This document shows positions 26,692 through 38,794 of a stretch of DNA of 64,000 bases, one piece after another (position 1 is the first letter of the stretch; every line of letters starts with the position of its first letter). Under the pieces are notes generated by a model, which was not told the origin of the DNA, did no database searches, and saw only the letters and a list, made by a program, of their open reading frames with translations. Origin of the DNA: Geobacteraceae bacterium (GTDB taxonomy: Bacteria > Desulfobacterota > Desulfuromonadia > Geobacterales > Geobacteraceae); the NCBI GenBank assembly GCA_028683555.1, contig JAQUHN010000003.1:1-64000 (forward strand). Reading direction: 5' to 3'. Position numbers and translations under genes: made by a program.

Positions 26692-26710
26692 TGGCCATGG
26701 AATATTTTTC

Positions 26711-26739
26711 TTTACTTAAGGATTCAATTCCCCTAGAAT
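26711..26739 (+). promoter_or_regulatory. Possible promoter of the dksA-type gene
   Basis: TTTACT (26711-26716) and TAGAAT (26734-26739) are spaced by 17 bp, 31 bp before the start codon. Confidence 0.45.
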
Positions 26740-26770
26740 ATCAAAGATTTAACAACCCAGGAGAAATGGT

Positions 26771-27127
26771 ATGGACTTTGATAAACGGGAACACTACAGG
26801 GGCATTCTGCTGGAAGAAATGAGATCGCTCCTGGAAGACGCCGAGAAGACCGTGTCCGAAATGACCGCCGACACAACCAACTTCCCCGACCCCACCGACA
26901 GAGCTACCCAGGAGTCGGATCGAACTTTCGAACTTCGCATCAGGGACCGGGAAAGAAAGCTCCTCAACAAGATCAGGGAAGCACTGGAAAGGATCGACAG
27001 CGGTACTATCGGCACCTGCGAGATGTGCGGCGAAGAAATTGGCGAGGCACGGCTCAAGGTTCGTCCGGTAACGACCCTCTGTATTGACTGCAAGATCGAA
27101 CAGGAAAAGAAGGAAAGGCTTAAATAA
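26771..27127 (+). CDS. dksA: DksA/TraR-family RNA polymerase-binding zinc finger protein
   Basis: A 118-residue DksA-type protein. An N-terminal coiled coil (residues about 5-75, including DPTDRATQESDRTFELRIRD) precedes a C4 zinc finger, CEMCGEEIGEARLKVRP...CIDC. DksA acts in the secondary channel of RNA polymerase and, with ppGpp, adjusts transcription. The coiled-coil tip has DPTDRA, matching the DxxDxA pattern of true DksA. It has a GGAGAA ribosome binding site. A histidine kinase gene follows after 72 bp. Confidence 0.93.
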   Translation: MDFDKREHYRGILLEEMRSLLEDAEKTVSEMTADTTNFPDPTDRATQESDRTFELRIRDRERKLLNKIREALERIDSGTIGTCEMCGEEIGEARLKVRPVTTLCIDCKIEQEKKERLK

Positions 27128-27199
27128 CCCGCTCTGCCAAGGAACAATCCGAAACATATCTTTGAGTCATTCCCCCGATCGACCGAAACGGCGAACCCC

Positions 27200-29539
27200 A
27201 TGGCTATTCAGGACAACTACACTCTCTTGAGCACAGCGGTTCAGATAGCAAACTCCGCCAACCTGTCCCATCCAGCCAGAATCAAATCAATCGTTCGACT
27301 CATCAAGAAGTCGTTACGACTGCATGCTGCGACCATATACCTTCTCGATCCTGACCGGCGATCACTATCCCGAATGATTGCAGCAGACGGGCCGAAAAAA
27401 ACGGCTTCCTGCCTGATCCCTCTGGGCGAGCATCCGGCAGGGCTCTGCGCCCTCAAAAAAGAAGTCATCTTTTCCCAACACGACCCTGGGGCGGAAAACG
27501 CAGCCGATGCTTTTCGAAAACTGGATTCGCTGTTCCTGCCGATCATGAGCGGCAAAAGAGTGACCGGCATCCTTGCACTGGAGCTTTCAGCCGAATCACC
27601 CCCAGCCACGTCCCTGCCGATGCTTCTCAGAGACATCCTCCACACACTAGCCGGCATTATCTGCGCAGGAGAGATTGCGCACCGTTCGGATCAACGCATA
27701 CAAAACCTCATGACGCTGAACGAACTGGGAAAAGCCCTTCAGCAGCCGATTCCGTTCACGGCAATCCTCCCCCATGTTCTTAAGAAAGCACATAGCTATT
27801 CCGGTTCGTCCTGCACCATTCTGCGCATTTTCAGCTACGGTGAATTTACCCCGAAAGTATTGAAGGCCTGCAGAAAACAGCTCCGCCCCCACCTGCCCAC
27901 CCTGCAGGAAATCGAAACTCAGTCCGCAACCAGAATGCTCGACACGGAAACGCCGCACCTGACCGTCGACCTCATTGCCGACGAAGACCTCCCGCCATCG
28001 TACCTGACTATCCCGCTTCAATACGAAGGCAAAGTCTTTGGCTGCCTGACATTCTTCGGCAAATCGGGCCAGTCGGTTCGGCGCAATTTCGACGAGGAAG
28101 ACCGGGAGCTCTTTGCCGGCATGGCAAACCTGATCGCGCCTGCCTTGGGCCGATCGGAAAACAGCCGCCGCATGGACATCCTCGTCACCGAAAACAGCAA
28201 CAAACTGAAAGAACTCTCGCTCCTCTACCGCGTCAGCAACGCCATGCACGCCACCACCCGGATCAACAGGCTGATCCACTTGAACCTCACGGCACTCGTT
28301 TCCGGCGAATCACACCTCTTTGAACGGGCCATGCTTTTTCTGGTCAACAATCGTTCCGGTGTTTTGCAGGGAATGCTCGGCATCAGCACCGATGAGTGCC
28401 ATGGAATTTTGCAGTCCCTGGACAACCATGAAGATTCACTCTATAGCCGGTGGGAAATTTCCGATGAGGACATGGAACGCCAGCAGAACTCCGTATTCAG
28501 CCTCAAGGTGAAGGGAACCCGCCTGCCCCTCGACAAGTCCCTCAACATACCTTCCCGGGCAGTGTTGGAAAAAAAGCTCATCTTGTTTGACGGTTCGACA
28601 AAACAGCCGCCGGCAAAAGACGATATCATCAAGAAATTCACCCTGAAATCGTTCGCCTCGGTACCGATCATCGCAAAAAATGAAACCGTCGCCGTGGTGA
28701 TACTGGACAACCCCTTCTCTGACAAGACTATTACCACCGATGATCTGCGGTTTCTCCAGTTGTTCGCCAATCAGGCAGGCATGGCAATCGAGAATTCCAT
28801 GCTCTACAACCGTCTCGAAGACGCAAACCGCGAATTCAGCGAAATCCGCCAACGTCTGCTGCAGGGAGAACGGTTGGCTGCGCTCGGCGAGACTGCCGCG
28901 TCGATTGCCCATGAACTGAAAACCCCGCTGGTTGCCATCGGAGGACTTGCCCGACGCCTGCTGCGCAAGGAAGAACCCGGCTCTACCGAATGGAAATACG
29001 CCGACACCATTGCACATGAAGCGGCTCGCCTGGAGAAGATGCTGAGCGAAATTCTATTCTTCACCAAAAGGGCAACCATCTGCTACACCCAGTGCAACAT
29101 GAGAGACATAATCGATCAATCACTGGCCGTCGTTTCGGAATTTCTCGATGAAAATGGGATCCAGGTAAAAAAACGGATCTCCAATGCCTCGCTTGAGTTC
29201 CTTGGAGATTTCCAGCAGATCAAACAGGTCTGCATCAACTTGTTCGTAAATGCCGGAGAGGCAATGAAACAGGGTGGCACGCTGTTTGTTTCGGCCACGA
29301 CCACTGTCGCAGAAGGTAAGGAAGCCGTTTCGCTCAAGGTGCGCGATACAGGAGGCGGAATATTTCCCGAAATTCTGCCGGACATTTTCAATCCGTTTTT
29401 CACCACCAAGGAGGGCGGAACCGGCCTCGGCCTGCCCATCGCGCACCGGATCGTCACCAATCACGGCGGACAGCTTTTGGTGGAAAGCCGGGCAGGAAGC
29501 GGGACCGAATTTCGCATAATTATCCCGACCCGGCCCTAA
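27200..29539 (+). CDS. Sensor histidine kinase with repeated GAF domains
   Basis: A 779-residue cytoplasmic kinase without predicted membrane segments. Three GAF-like regions are seen: about residues 15-150, 160-330 and 345-540. The third contains KSFASVPIIAKNETVAVVIL and LQLFANQAGMAIENSMLY. The kinase core has the H-box SIAHELKTPLVAIGGLARRL (His at about 570), the N-box QVCINLFVNAGEAM, G1 VRDTGGGIFP and G2 GGTGLGLPIAHRIV. It carries no receiver domain and no response regulator lies beside it, so its partner is elsewhere. The ligand of the GAF domains is unknown. Confidence 0.93.
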   Translation: MAIQDNYTLLSTAVQIANSANLSHPARIKSIVRLIKKSLRLHAATIYLLDPDRRSLSRMIAADGPKKTASCLIPLGEHPAGLCALKKEVIFSQHDPGAENAADAFRKLDSLFLPIMSGKRVTGILALELSAESPPATSLPMLLRDILHTLAGIICAGEIAHRSDQRIQNLMTLNELGKALQQPIPFTAILPHVLKKAHSYSGSSCTILRIFSYGEFTPKVLKACRKQLRPHLPTLQEIETQSATRMLDTETPHLTVDLIADEDLPPSYLTIPLQYEGKVFGCLTFFGKSGQSVRRNFDEEDRELFAGMANLIAPALGRSENSRRMDILVTENSNKLKELSLLYRVSNAMHATTRINRLIHLNLTALVSGESHLFERAMLFLVNNRSGVLQGMLGISTDECHGILQSLDNHEDSLYSRWEISDEDMERQQNSVFSLKVKGTRLPLDKSLNIPSRAVLEKKLILFDGSTKQPPAKDDIIKKFTLKSFASVPIIAKNETVAVVILDNPFSDKTITTDDLRFLQLFANQAGMAIENSMLYNRLEDANREFSEIRQRLLQGERLAALGETAASIAHELKTPLVAIGGLARRLLRKEEPGSTEWKYADTIAHEAARLEKMLSEILFFTKRATICYTQCNMRDIIDQSLAVVSEFLDENGIQVKKRISNASLEFLGDFQQIKQVCINLFVNAGEAMKQGGTLFVSATTTVAEGKEAVSLKVRDTGGGIFPEILPDIFNPFFTTKEGGTGLGLPIAHRIVTNHGGQLLVESRAGSGTEFRIIIPTRP

Positions 29540-29570
29540 ATTCGTTCTTTTCAAGCGCGGCCAATTCCTG

Positions 29571-29576
29571 TATAGT
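29571..29576 (+). promoter_or_regulatory. Probable -10 element of tRNA-Ala
   Basis: TATAGT, 27 bp before the tRNA 5' end, with a weak -35 (TTTTCA, 29548-29553) at 17 bp spacing. Confidence 0.4.
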
Positions 29577-29603
29577 ATTCGGCCGTACCGGAACTGTTCG
29601 CAC

Positions 29604-29679
29604 GGGGATGTAGCTCAGCTGGGAGAGCGATGCGTTCGCAACGCATAGGTCGACGGTTCGATCCCGTTCATCTCCACCA
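29604..29679 (+). tRNA. tRNA-Ala (anticodon CGC)
   Basis: A 76-nt tRNA with encoded CCA. The acceptor stem GGGGATG pairs with CATCTCC. The D-arm is TAGCTCAGCTGGGAGAGC. The anticodon stem-loop is ATGCG-TTCGCAA-CGCAT with anticodon CGC. The T-arm contains GGTTCGATCCC. It reads GCG codons. Confidence 0.95.
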
Positions 29680-29725
29680 ACAATAACGTAGTCCGTTGAA
29701 CGTCAACGGGGTTACGCTCTTCACT

Positions 29726-29772
29726 CATGGGGCTTTTCTGTTTTCACACAGAAAAGCCCCATGCTCGTTTTT
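29726..29772 (+). terminator. Strong terminator after tRNA-Ala
   Basis: A perfect 15-bp stem, CATGGGGCTTTTCTG against CAGAAAAGCCCCATG, with an 8-base loop and a CTCGTTTTT tail, 47 bp after the tRNA. Confidence 0.85.
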
Positions 29773-30154
29773 CCTCTCAAAAAATCATTGAAATATATTA
29801 TTTCAGAATGCGGTCTCCGAATGACATGCGTGGAAGTTTTCGGCGAAGCGCATGCAAGATCTCACTTCAAACCGAAGATTGGCGTAGCGAAAAGGCGATC
29901 TGCAAAATTCTTGCGGAAAAACTTTGTCGTCAGTTGTACCGACCACGATTCTGGTATACTAAGTGACAAAATAACTTCCTGCGGACTTTGCGACAAAACA
30001 ATCTTCAGCTCGAACGCGATGTAGGGAAGGACCGAATGCAATGTCGCGGGTAATTGAAAACCGAGCCTATCCCCGATAGGCTTTCTATTGAAAAGCTGGG
30101 TACAAGGCTTCGGGAATGGTCATCTTTGAAAGATTCGATCTAAAGGAGGAGAAG
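29773..30154. other. Leader region of the lipoprotein pair
   Basis: About 380 bp without a supported gene. A TATACT hexamer at 29955-29960 (TTGTAC 15 bp upstream) could be the promoter. A small hairpin, AGCCTATC-CC-GATAGGCT, lies at 30064-30081 and is followed by TTCTATTG; it could act in the 5' leader. Confidence 0.4.
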
Positions 30155-30541
30155 ATGAACAACCATGTATACCGGCTTGCTTGCGCGATCACGCTATGCG
30201 GCCTGATGGGCGTAAGCGGTTGCGCTGGAAATGGAAAAGCCCTTACAGAACAGATTGCGAACACGGAAAAATCGATTGCAGCGGCAAGGGACGGCAACGC
30301 CTCCACAAGTGCTCCGCTCGAATTGAAGCTGGCCGATGAAAAATTGCGGGCTGCAAAAGCGGCCGCTGACAAGAAAGAGTATGATCAGGCTCGCACCTTG
30401 CTTGAAGAAGCACAGGTTGATGCCGACCTTGCCAGGGCAAAATCGGAGTCGGCAAAAGCACAACAGTTCCGTGACAGCATAAAAGCTCTGCTCAAGGAGA
30501 TCGAGAGGGGTCAAAAGGCGCAAGAGATCTACTATCATTAG
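30155..30541 (+). CDS. Small lipoprotein with DUF4398-type helical domain
   Basis: A 128-residue lipoprotein. The ATG at 30155 follows a strong RBS (AAAGGAGGAG). The lipobox is VSGC at about residue 22-25. The mature part is a helical repeat-like domain (LELKLADEKLRAAKAAADKKEYDQARTLLEEA split across it), of the DUF4398 type, with one TPR-like pair. It probably faces the periplasm on a membrane anchor. It is followed after 13 bp by an OmpA-type lipoprotein with a similar N-terminal part, suggesting that the two act together in the envelope. Confidence 0.85.
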   Translation: MNNHVYRLACAITLCGLMGVSGCAGNGKALTEQIANTEKSIAAARDGNASTSAPLELKLADEKLRAAKAAADKKEYDQARTLLEEAQVDADLARAKSESAKAQQFRDSIKALLKEIERGQKAQEIYYH

Positions 30542-30554
30542 GGAGGAATTGAAA

Positions 30555-31373
30555 ATGACACCGAGCGTTTTGTTTACATACTACAGCAAGCGGTATCTCA
30601 TGCTCTGTCTACCAGTGGTTTTCGTTCTTGCCGGATGTGCCACAAAGCCTGTCGCCACGGCGTCTCTTGTTCAAGCGCGTTCGGCGTACGCCAAGATTCA
30701 GGCTGACTCCAGCATATCAACGAATGCCCCGGTTGCTTCTTATGAGGCAGGTCAGGCATTGCAACGAGCCGAGCAGGCAACGGATGTCCCAACACAGGAG
30801 CACTTGGCCTACATCGCGGAAAGAAAAGCCCAAATTGCGGTCGCCGATGCCGAGAAGAGCATGGCTGAAAAAGAAGTCCAACTGCTGCAGAAGGAAAAGG
30901 ACAAAGTCCTCCTCAAATCCAGTGAGCAGGAGGCTGAGATGGCCAAGAGGGAAGCCGACCAGGTCCGCCAACAGGCAAAACAGCTTGAGGCAGAACTGGC
31001 AGAACTGAAAGGCAAACAGACCGAACGTGGAATTGTGCTAACGCTCGGCGATGTCTTTTTTGAAACCGGCAGGGCAACTCTTATGCCCGGGGGCTTGCAG
31101 GCTATCGACAAACTTGCGAATTTCCTGAAAAAGAATACTGACAGGGGGGCCTTGATTGAAGGTCACACCGACAGTGTCGGAACTGCGGAGTTTAACATGC
31201 ACCTCTCTCAAAGGCGGGCCGAGGCGGTCCGCGATGCACTGCTGGCGAGGGGAATCGGCGCAGAGAGGATTACGGCAAAAGGTTACGGTGAAAGCTACCC
31301 GGTTGCCAGCAACGGAACTGCCGAAGGACGCCAACTGAACCGGCGTGTGGAAATCGTGGTGGTGAAACAGTAA
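30555..31373 (+). CDS. OmpA-family peptidoglycan-binding lipoprotein
   Basis: A 272-residue outer-membrane lipoprotein. The signal ends in the lipobox VLAGC. The next 80 residues are a DUF4398-like helical domain, followed by a coiled coil (EKSMAEKEVQLLQKEKDKVL onward, residues about 95-155). The C-terminal OmpA domain has DVFFETGRATLMPGG, IEGHTDSVG and LSQRRAEAVRDAL, with the peptidoglycan-binding Asp/Arg pair. The ATG at 30555 was chosen because GGAGG sits 8 bases upstream; a TTG six bases earlier is too close. It would tie the outer membrane to the cell wall. It forms an operon with the small lipoprotein before it. Confidence 0.92.
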   Translation: MTPSVLFTYYSKRYLMLCLPVVFVLAGCATKPVATASLVQARSAYAKIQADSSISTNAPVASYEAGQALQRAEQATDVPTQEHLAYIAERKAQIAVADAEKSMAEKEVQLLQKEKDKVLLKSSEQEAEMAKREADQVRQQAKQLEAELAELKGKQTERGIVLTLGDVFFETGRATLMPGGLQAIDKLANFLKKNTDRGALIEGHTDSVGTAEFNMHLSQRRAEAVRDALLARGIGAERITAKGYGESYPVASNGTAEGRQLNRRVEIVVVKQ

Positions 31374-31611
31374 TACGTGCGGAAACGCCGATACAGTGTG
31401 CATCTGCCTTCAGCTATAAATATTTCGGCGTGGGTCAGTCCACGTGACGATAAGGATGCAAATCTGAAAACAGACCAATACCGAAACCACTCAGAACAAT
31501 AAATTTTATTATTACGTATTGGCTGCTTTTATTTTGCCTGTTTCCTGGCACACCTTGCAGCACACAAATTGATACGACAGCTTTTTTCCCGCCCATTTCC
31601 ACCAAATACAA

Positions 31612-31650
31612 CAAGGGTTACGGCATCAGCCGTAACCCTTGTTTCGTTTC
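31612..31650 (+). terminator. Terminator between the OmpA-type gene and selB
   Basis: A perfect 13-bp stem (CAAGGGTTACGGC / GCCGTAACCCTTG) with the tetraloop ATCA, then TTTCGTTTC. It serves the plus-strand lipoprotein operon and may also serve selB, which converges on it. The preceding 31374-31611 holds no supported gene. Confidence 0.75.
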
Positions 31651-31677
31651 TATTCCTTCGGTCAGGACACACGCCTG

Positions 31678-33588
31678 CTACCCCTTCCGCAGCACCCTCT
31701 TGTCACCCACCCTGATGGTGACCTTTTCCTGATCGAAATATTCCAGGAGCGGAATCATGAACTTGCGCGACAGCCCGGTCATTTCCCGGAATTGCGGCGG
31801 TGTAATCTCGCCCTTGTCCCGGAGAAGAGCAACCAGCTTCTCGCGAAGAACCTGAAGGGGCGCGGGTGCGTAGAACACATCAGTCTTTATCTTGACCGCC
31901 CGGCCTTCGCGGGCCAGCAGGTTGAGATGCTCAAGCACTTCCTTCTCGCCGCAACGGACAAGATCGCACAATTCCTTGATGCCGGGCGGTTCAGCCCCGC
32001 CCGCCTGCAGGGCATTTTCCAGCTTTGCCTGCAGCACCGACTGATCAACTGCGGAAGAAGCCTTATGCCCGGGCTTTTTAACCAGGTCCCGGTCAGCAAT
32101 AGCCTTCCCGTCCTTTTCCAGCGAAGCCAGCAGCGGACCGAAGAAACGGCTGTCGCTGCGTTTCGGGATGCGGGCCTTCAGTTCCTCCTTGCCGATGCCT
32201 TCCTTGAGGGGGTTTTCCCGCAAGTAGTTTTCGAGACCGGCGAGCAACAGGGCCTTGAGGTCGGCAAAGGCCTCTTTTGCCAGGAAAATGCGCGGCTCCC
32301 GCACCACCTGAACCAGGAGCCCCTGGGAAAGAAGACCAGCCAGGGCGGCCTCGGTCTTTTTGGCTGACAGGCCGCTGCGGGTAATGAGTTCCTCCAGCGT
32401 CACCCCGGACAGGAGGCTCTCCTGCGCCAGGAGCTGAATCTTGGAAACGTCTTCGCCTTCCCCGAGCGCATTGAGAAGCTCCAGGGCCTGGGCGGAACGG
32501 CGGCGCCGGCGCGGCGGCGCCGGATCGATCACCACCCCGCCGCCAACGGTAATCTGGGGTGAATAACTGCGGACAATGAAACAATCGCCGGGCAGGAGCA
32601 GAACAGGTGTTTTCAGTCGAAGCTGGACGAATGCGGAATCACCCGGCGCCAGGGTGTCGCGATCGAGCAGGATCACCTGAGCTGAAACCTCATAGGTGGC
32701 CGAATGGAGACGCAGCGTGGCACGATGCTTCAGCTCCCGGGAGGCCGACGGCAGGTAGGTTATCCGGGCATCAACAGCGCGGGTGGTGCGGAACGCGCCG
32801 CGCGGAATGACCACATCGCCACGCGCCATGTCGGCATGATCGACCCCCTGGATATTTACCGCGACCCGCTGTCCGGCCGCACCGCGTTCCGCTTTTTTGC
32901 CATGGGTCTGCACACTGCGCACGCGCGACGTAAGGCCGGAAGGCAGGATTTCCACCTCGTCTCCGGTGGCAATCTCCCCCGAAAGGAGGGTACCGGTCAC
33001 CACCGTACCGAAACCGGCAACGGTAAACACCCGGTCAACGGGAAGACGAAACGGGCCGTCGACGGACTTCTCCTCCACCTGCGAAGCCAACTCTGTCAAG
33101 GCAGAGCGGAGTTCATCCAGTCCGGCAGCCGTTTTTGCCGAAACCGGGATAATCGGCGCCTCTTCCAGGAAACTGCCGACTAAATAATCGCGCACCTCTT
33201 CCTTCACCAACTCCAACCATTCCTCGTCCACCATGTCGCACTTGGTGAGGGCAACCAGCCCCTTCTTCACCCCGAGCAGTTGACAGATTTCCAAATGCTC
33301 GCGCGTCTGGGGCATGACCCCCTCGTCGGCTGCAATCACCAGCATGACCAGGTCCATACCGCCAACGCCGGCCACCATAGCCCGGACAAACCGCTCATGG
33401 CCCGGTACATCGACAATTCCGAACTGGATATCTCCCGGAAGCTCCAGGTGGGCGAAGCCGAGCTCAATGGTGATGCCCCGCTCCTTCTCTTCCTTCAGAC
33501 GGTCCGTATCGATGCCGGTCAGAACCTTGACCAGAGAGGTCTTGCCATGGTCAATATGGCCGGCGGTACCAAGAATGAGATGTTTCAT
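31678..33588 (-). CDS. selB: Selenocysteine-specific elongation factor
   Basis: A 636-residue EF-Tu-like GTPase that delivers selenocysteyl-tRNA to UGA codons with a SECIS hairpin. G1 is [20 protein letters not shown]2/Switch [15 protein letters not shown]3 [13 protein letters not shown] and G4 ALTKCDMVD. Domains II and III follow. The last roughly 250 residues are the winged-helix repeats of domain IV that bind the SECIS element. I chose the ATG at 33588, where homologous sequence begins ([15 protein letters not shown]). The tRNA-Sec gene is at 60076 in the same window; without the island between them the two would lie about 5 kb apart. Confidence 0.96.
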   Translation of the reverse strand: MKHLILGTAGHIDHGKTSLVKVLTGIDTDRLKEEKERGITIELGFAHLELPGDIQFGIVDVPGHERFVRAMVAGVGGMDLVMLVIAADEGVMPQTREHLEICQLLGVKKGLVALTKCDMVDEEWLELVKEEVRDYLVGSFLEEAPIIPVSAKTAAGLDELRSALTELASQVEEKSVDGPFRLPVDRVFTVAGFGTVVTGTLLSGEIATGDEVEILPSGLTSRVRSVQTHGKKAERGAAGQRVAVNIQGVDHADMARGDVVIPRGAFRTTRAVDARITYLPSASRELKHRATLRLHSATYEVSAQVILLDRDTLAPGDSAFVQLRLKTPVLLLPGDCFIVRSYSPQITVGGGVVIDPAPPRRRRRSAQALELLNALGEGEDVSKIQLLAQESLLSGVTLEELITRSGLSAKKTEAALAGLLSQGLLVQVVREPRIFLAKEAFADLKALLLAGLENYLRENPLKEGIGKEELKARIPKRSDSRFFGPLLASLEKDGKAIADRDLVKKPGHKASSAVDQSVLQAKLENALQAGGAEPPGIKELCDLVRCGEKEVLEHLNLLAREGRAVKIKTDVFYAPAPLQVLREKLVALLRDKGEITPPQFREMTGLSRKFMIPLLEYFDQEKVTIRVGDKRVLRKG

Positions 33589-34649
33589 GGAATGCCCTTT
33601 TTCACCACTGCTACGATAGTGGAATGGTAGAGGATTCAGCGACAAAATTCTTCGGAAAGGTTTTTATTGGATAAAGTCGAAAGCCGGAAGGATGGCATGA
33701 ACTGGCCGCACTGCAATAAATAGTATCCGCGAGTGAATGGAGCCCGCTCCGCTGTTTCAGCACATGTTTGGAGAATCATGGTGCGACAACCGCAATCAGG
33801 GCAGAAAGTCTGCAAAAAAACATGACCAGCAAACCCGGTTGCAGTAGAAAAATCCGCAGAGCAAACAACATAACAAACTGTTATTACGATATGTTATTCC
33901 ATTTCCCGCTTGGTCTTCATCTGCACAATGTAAAATTATGGGCCGTTTCCGGAAATACCCTGCGAAAGTTTAACGAAAGTTGCCAGCATTGTAAATCCTA
34001 ATTGTAGAGCGTATGTGACCTTTTTCCCAGAAACTGAATCGATGCAAACCTCGTAATTTCGACCCAGTGGCCTCCGCCCCCAAACTGGACCGGTTATAAC
34101 TGCACATTTCCGGACTGGCGAGTGTTGCATCGTATTCCAGATCGGCGCTATGTTGTCACCTGCAGGGTATGCTCTCCAGTACGTTGTCGACGGGCTCCCT
34201 GCGCTAGGATTCGCGCAAAGTGGAGGCAACCGAGCGCACTAGCTATCGGCGGCACAGCTCAGCTGTCAGGTCCTCTTGTGGCACCGACTGAATCCTTCCT
34301 CGCGGCAAATCCGCGACACCTGCCTACCAGTGAAGCACCAACTCTCACATCGAAGCAGGCTGTAGACAGGAAAATAGTTGGTCGCGTGTGCGAAAAAGTA
34401 CTTTTCAGCAGATGAAATAATATACTGAAATTGTTGGATTTTTAAAATTATGCTGGATTTTTACCTTGTGAAACCGATAAATACACAATCTCTGTTTCGG
34501 ATTATTCTGTCCAGACAGCTGGCGAGTTTTTTGTTGTTATCGCCAAGCGCTTCCATGCCAGGAAAATGGCTATCAGTCTTTCCGGCAGCATTGCCGCCTG
34601 CACAAAAACGAAAATTCACTAACAAAAAGACGGGAAAATACCTTCCGAA
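33589..34649. other. 1-kb region without a supported gene
   Basis: Open frames here are short, on both strands, without conserved motifs or ribosome binding sites. The base composition is mixed: AT-rich at 33830-33960 and 34390-34480, GC-richer between. It must hold the divergent promoters of selB and the hybrid kinase. A decayed gene or insertion remnant is possible but was not recognised. Confidence 0.4.
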
Positions 34650-37713
<3,064 letters not shown>

Positions 37714-37733
<20 letters not shown>

Positions 37734-38109
37734 GGACGATTTCACCAGTCGCCTGCTGTTGCAGGAATTCCTGAAAAGCTACGGCCCATCCCATATTGCC
37801 GTCAACGGCAAGGAGGCAGTTATAGCCGTGCGCCTCGCCCTGGAGGCAAATGAACCCTACGATCTGATCTGCATAGACATCATGATGCCGGAAATGGACG
37901 GACAGCTGGCGCTTAAGGAGATCCGGGCACAGGAGGAAGCAAAGGGATTGAAACCCGCAGATTGGGCGAAAGTTGTAATGACAACGGCCTTGGACGATCC
38001 GAAAAATGTTATTGGAGCTTATCACAATCTGTGTGATGCTTACCTGGCCAAACCTATTCACAAGTCAAAGCTTCTGGAAGAACTGCGAAAACTCAGGCTG
38101 ATCAAATGA
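37714..38109 (+). CDS. Single-domain response regulator (CheY-like)
   Basis: A 131-residue receiver with no output domain. The acidic pair is in LIVEDDFTSR, the phospho-Asp in LICIDIMMPEMDG and Lys in DAYLAKPIHKSKL. The ATG at 37714 was chosen because GGAGG lies 6 bases before it, inside the last codons of the hybrid kinase, which it overlaps by 20 bp. The overlap points to co-expression, and the protein is probably a phosphoacceptor of the kinase Hpt domain. Its target is unknown. Confidence 0.9.
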
Positions 38110-38303
38110 TGGGGTGGTTTGGAAAATCCGGACATCAAGGCAATCATGACTTGTTAATTATTAAAGCCATAAGACTAACAACTGATAGCAATATAAGAGG
38201 ATTTGATGCAATATAGATTACGGGGTCTTCAGGTCATCTCCGACCAGTAATTTGAACCTTATCCCACCACCTGCGTCAATTCCTGCGTCATCCCATACTG
38301 GAT

Positions 38304-38347
38304 AAAAAAGGGACTTAAGCAGATAACCACTTAAGTCCCTTTTTTTA
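38304..38347. terminator. Bidirectional terminator, probably the ancestral tRNA-Sec terminator
   Basis: GGGACTTAAG (38310-38319) pairs perfectly with CTTAAGTCCC (38330-38339). There is an A-run on the left and a T-run (38340-38346) on the right, so it can work on either strand. It is immediately followed by a copy of the tRNA-Sec 3' end at 38350. Read on the minus strand, the order GCTTCCGCCA then this terminator is what an uninterrupted selC locus would show. Confidence 0.75.
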
Positions 38348-38349
38348 TT

Positions 38350-38360
38350 ATGGCGGAAGC
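38350..38360. repeat. Distal attachment site copy (att)
   Basis: ATGGCGGAAGC, identical to the tRNA-Sec 3' end at 60075-60085; the next bases (AC against GC) diverge after one mismatch. It marks the left limit of the selC island. Confidence 0.7.
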
Positions 38361-38386
38361 ACCTCTTACTCTCTGTACACCCTGTA

Positions 38387-38396
38387 AGATACCCCA
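38387..38396. repeat. Possible integrase arm-type site at the distal end
   Basis: AGATACCCCA, 27 bp inside the distal att copy. It matches the AGATACCCC(C)A motifs at 41022-41040 and 59898-59963. Confidence 0.4.
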
Positions 38397-38794
38397 TTGA
38401 ACTTTTTACCCGAGGTAATTGCTCATCTATCGTAACTTATCGACATACAAAGAATAATACAATCAGATTTCAGATAGATGGATACTGGAGACAGACGACA
38501 CATAACGGAAGATGAAGCCTAATTCGCAACGTTCAGGCCATCATGAAGATCAGATCCTAGTTCATATGCGTAAGAGAGCTGTTTTCAGCTAGAGCAAGAG
38601 TGCCCTTTCATACCCATGGAACCACCGGTTTGGCTTCGGCTCTCCAGGTAACAAAAAAGATCGGACTGAGTGATTGTCCTATCCATCCGAAACGGGACGA
38701 CAACCTGCTACCTCTCATAACAAAACGAAGCAATCTGGGAGCATTCAGGCCGAAATAGCACCGGGCAACTTAGGGTGATGCTTTTCGGCATATT
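38397..38794. other. Accessory DNA without a supported gene
   Basis: About 400 bp between the distal att copy and the PhnD-like gene. No intact frame, repeat or RNA gene was recognised. Confidence 0.4.

Noticed and set aside
29773-30154. c-di-GMP (GEMM) riboswitch before the lipoprotein pair
   Set aside because: Such riboswitches are common in Geobacter-like leaders, but the conserved core (GGACGCAAAGC and partner) is absent here.
34122-34415. Possible transposase fragment between selB and the hybrid kinase
   Set aside because: Translations on both strands show no transposase motif, and no terminal inverted repeats were found.
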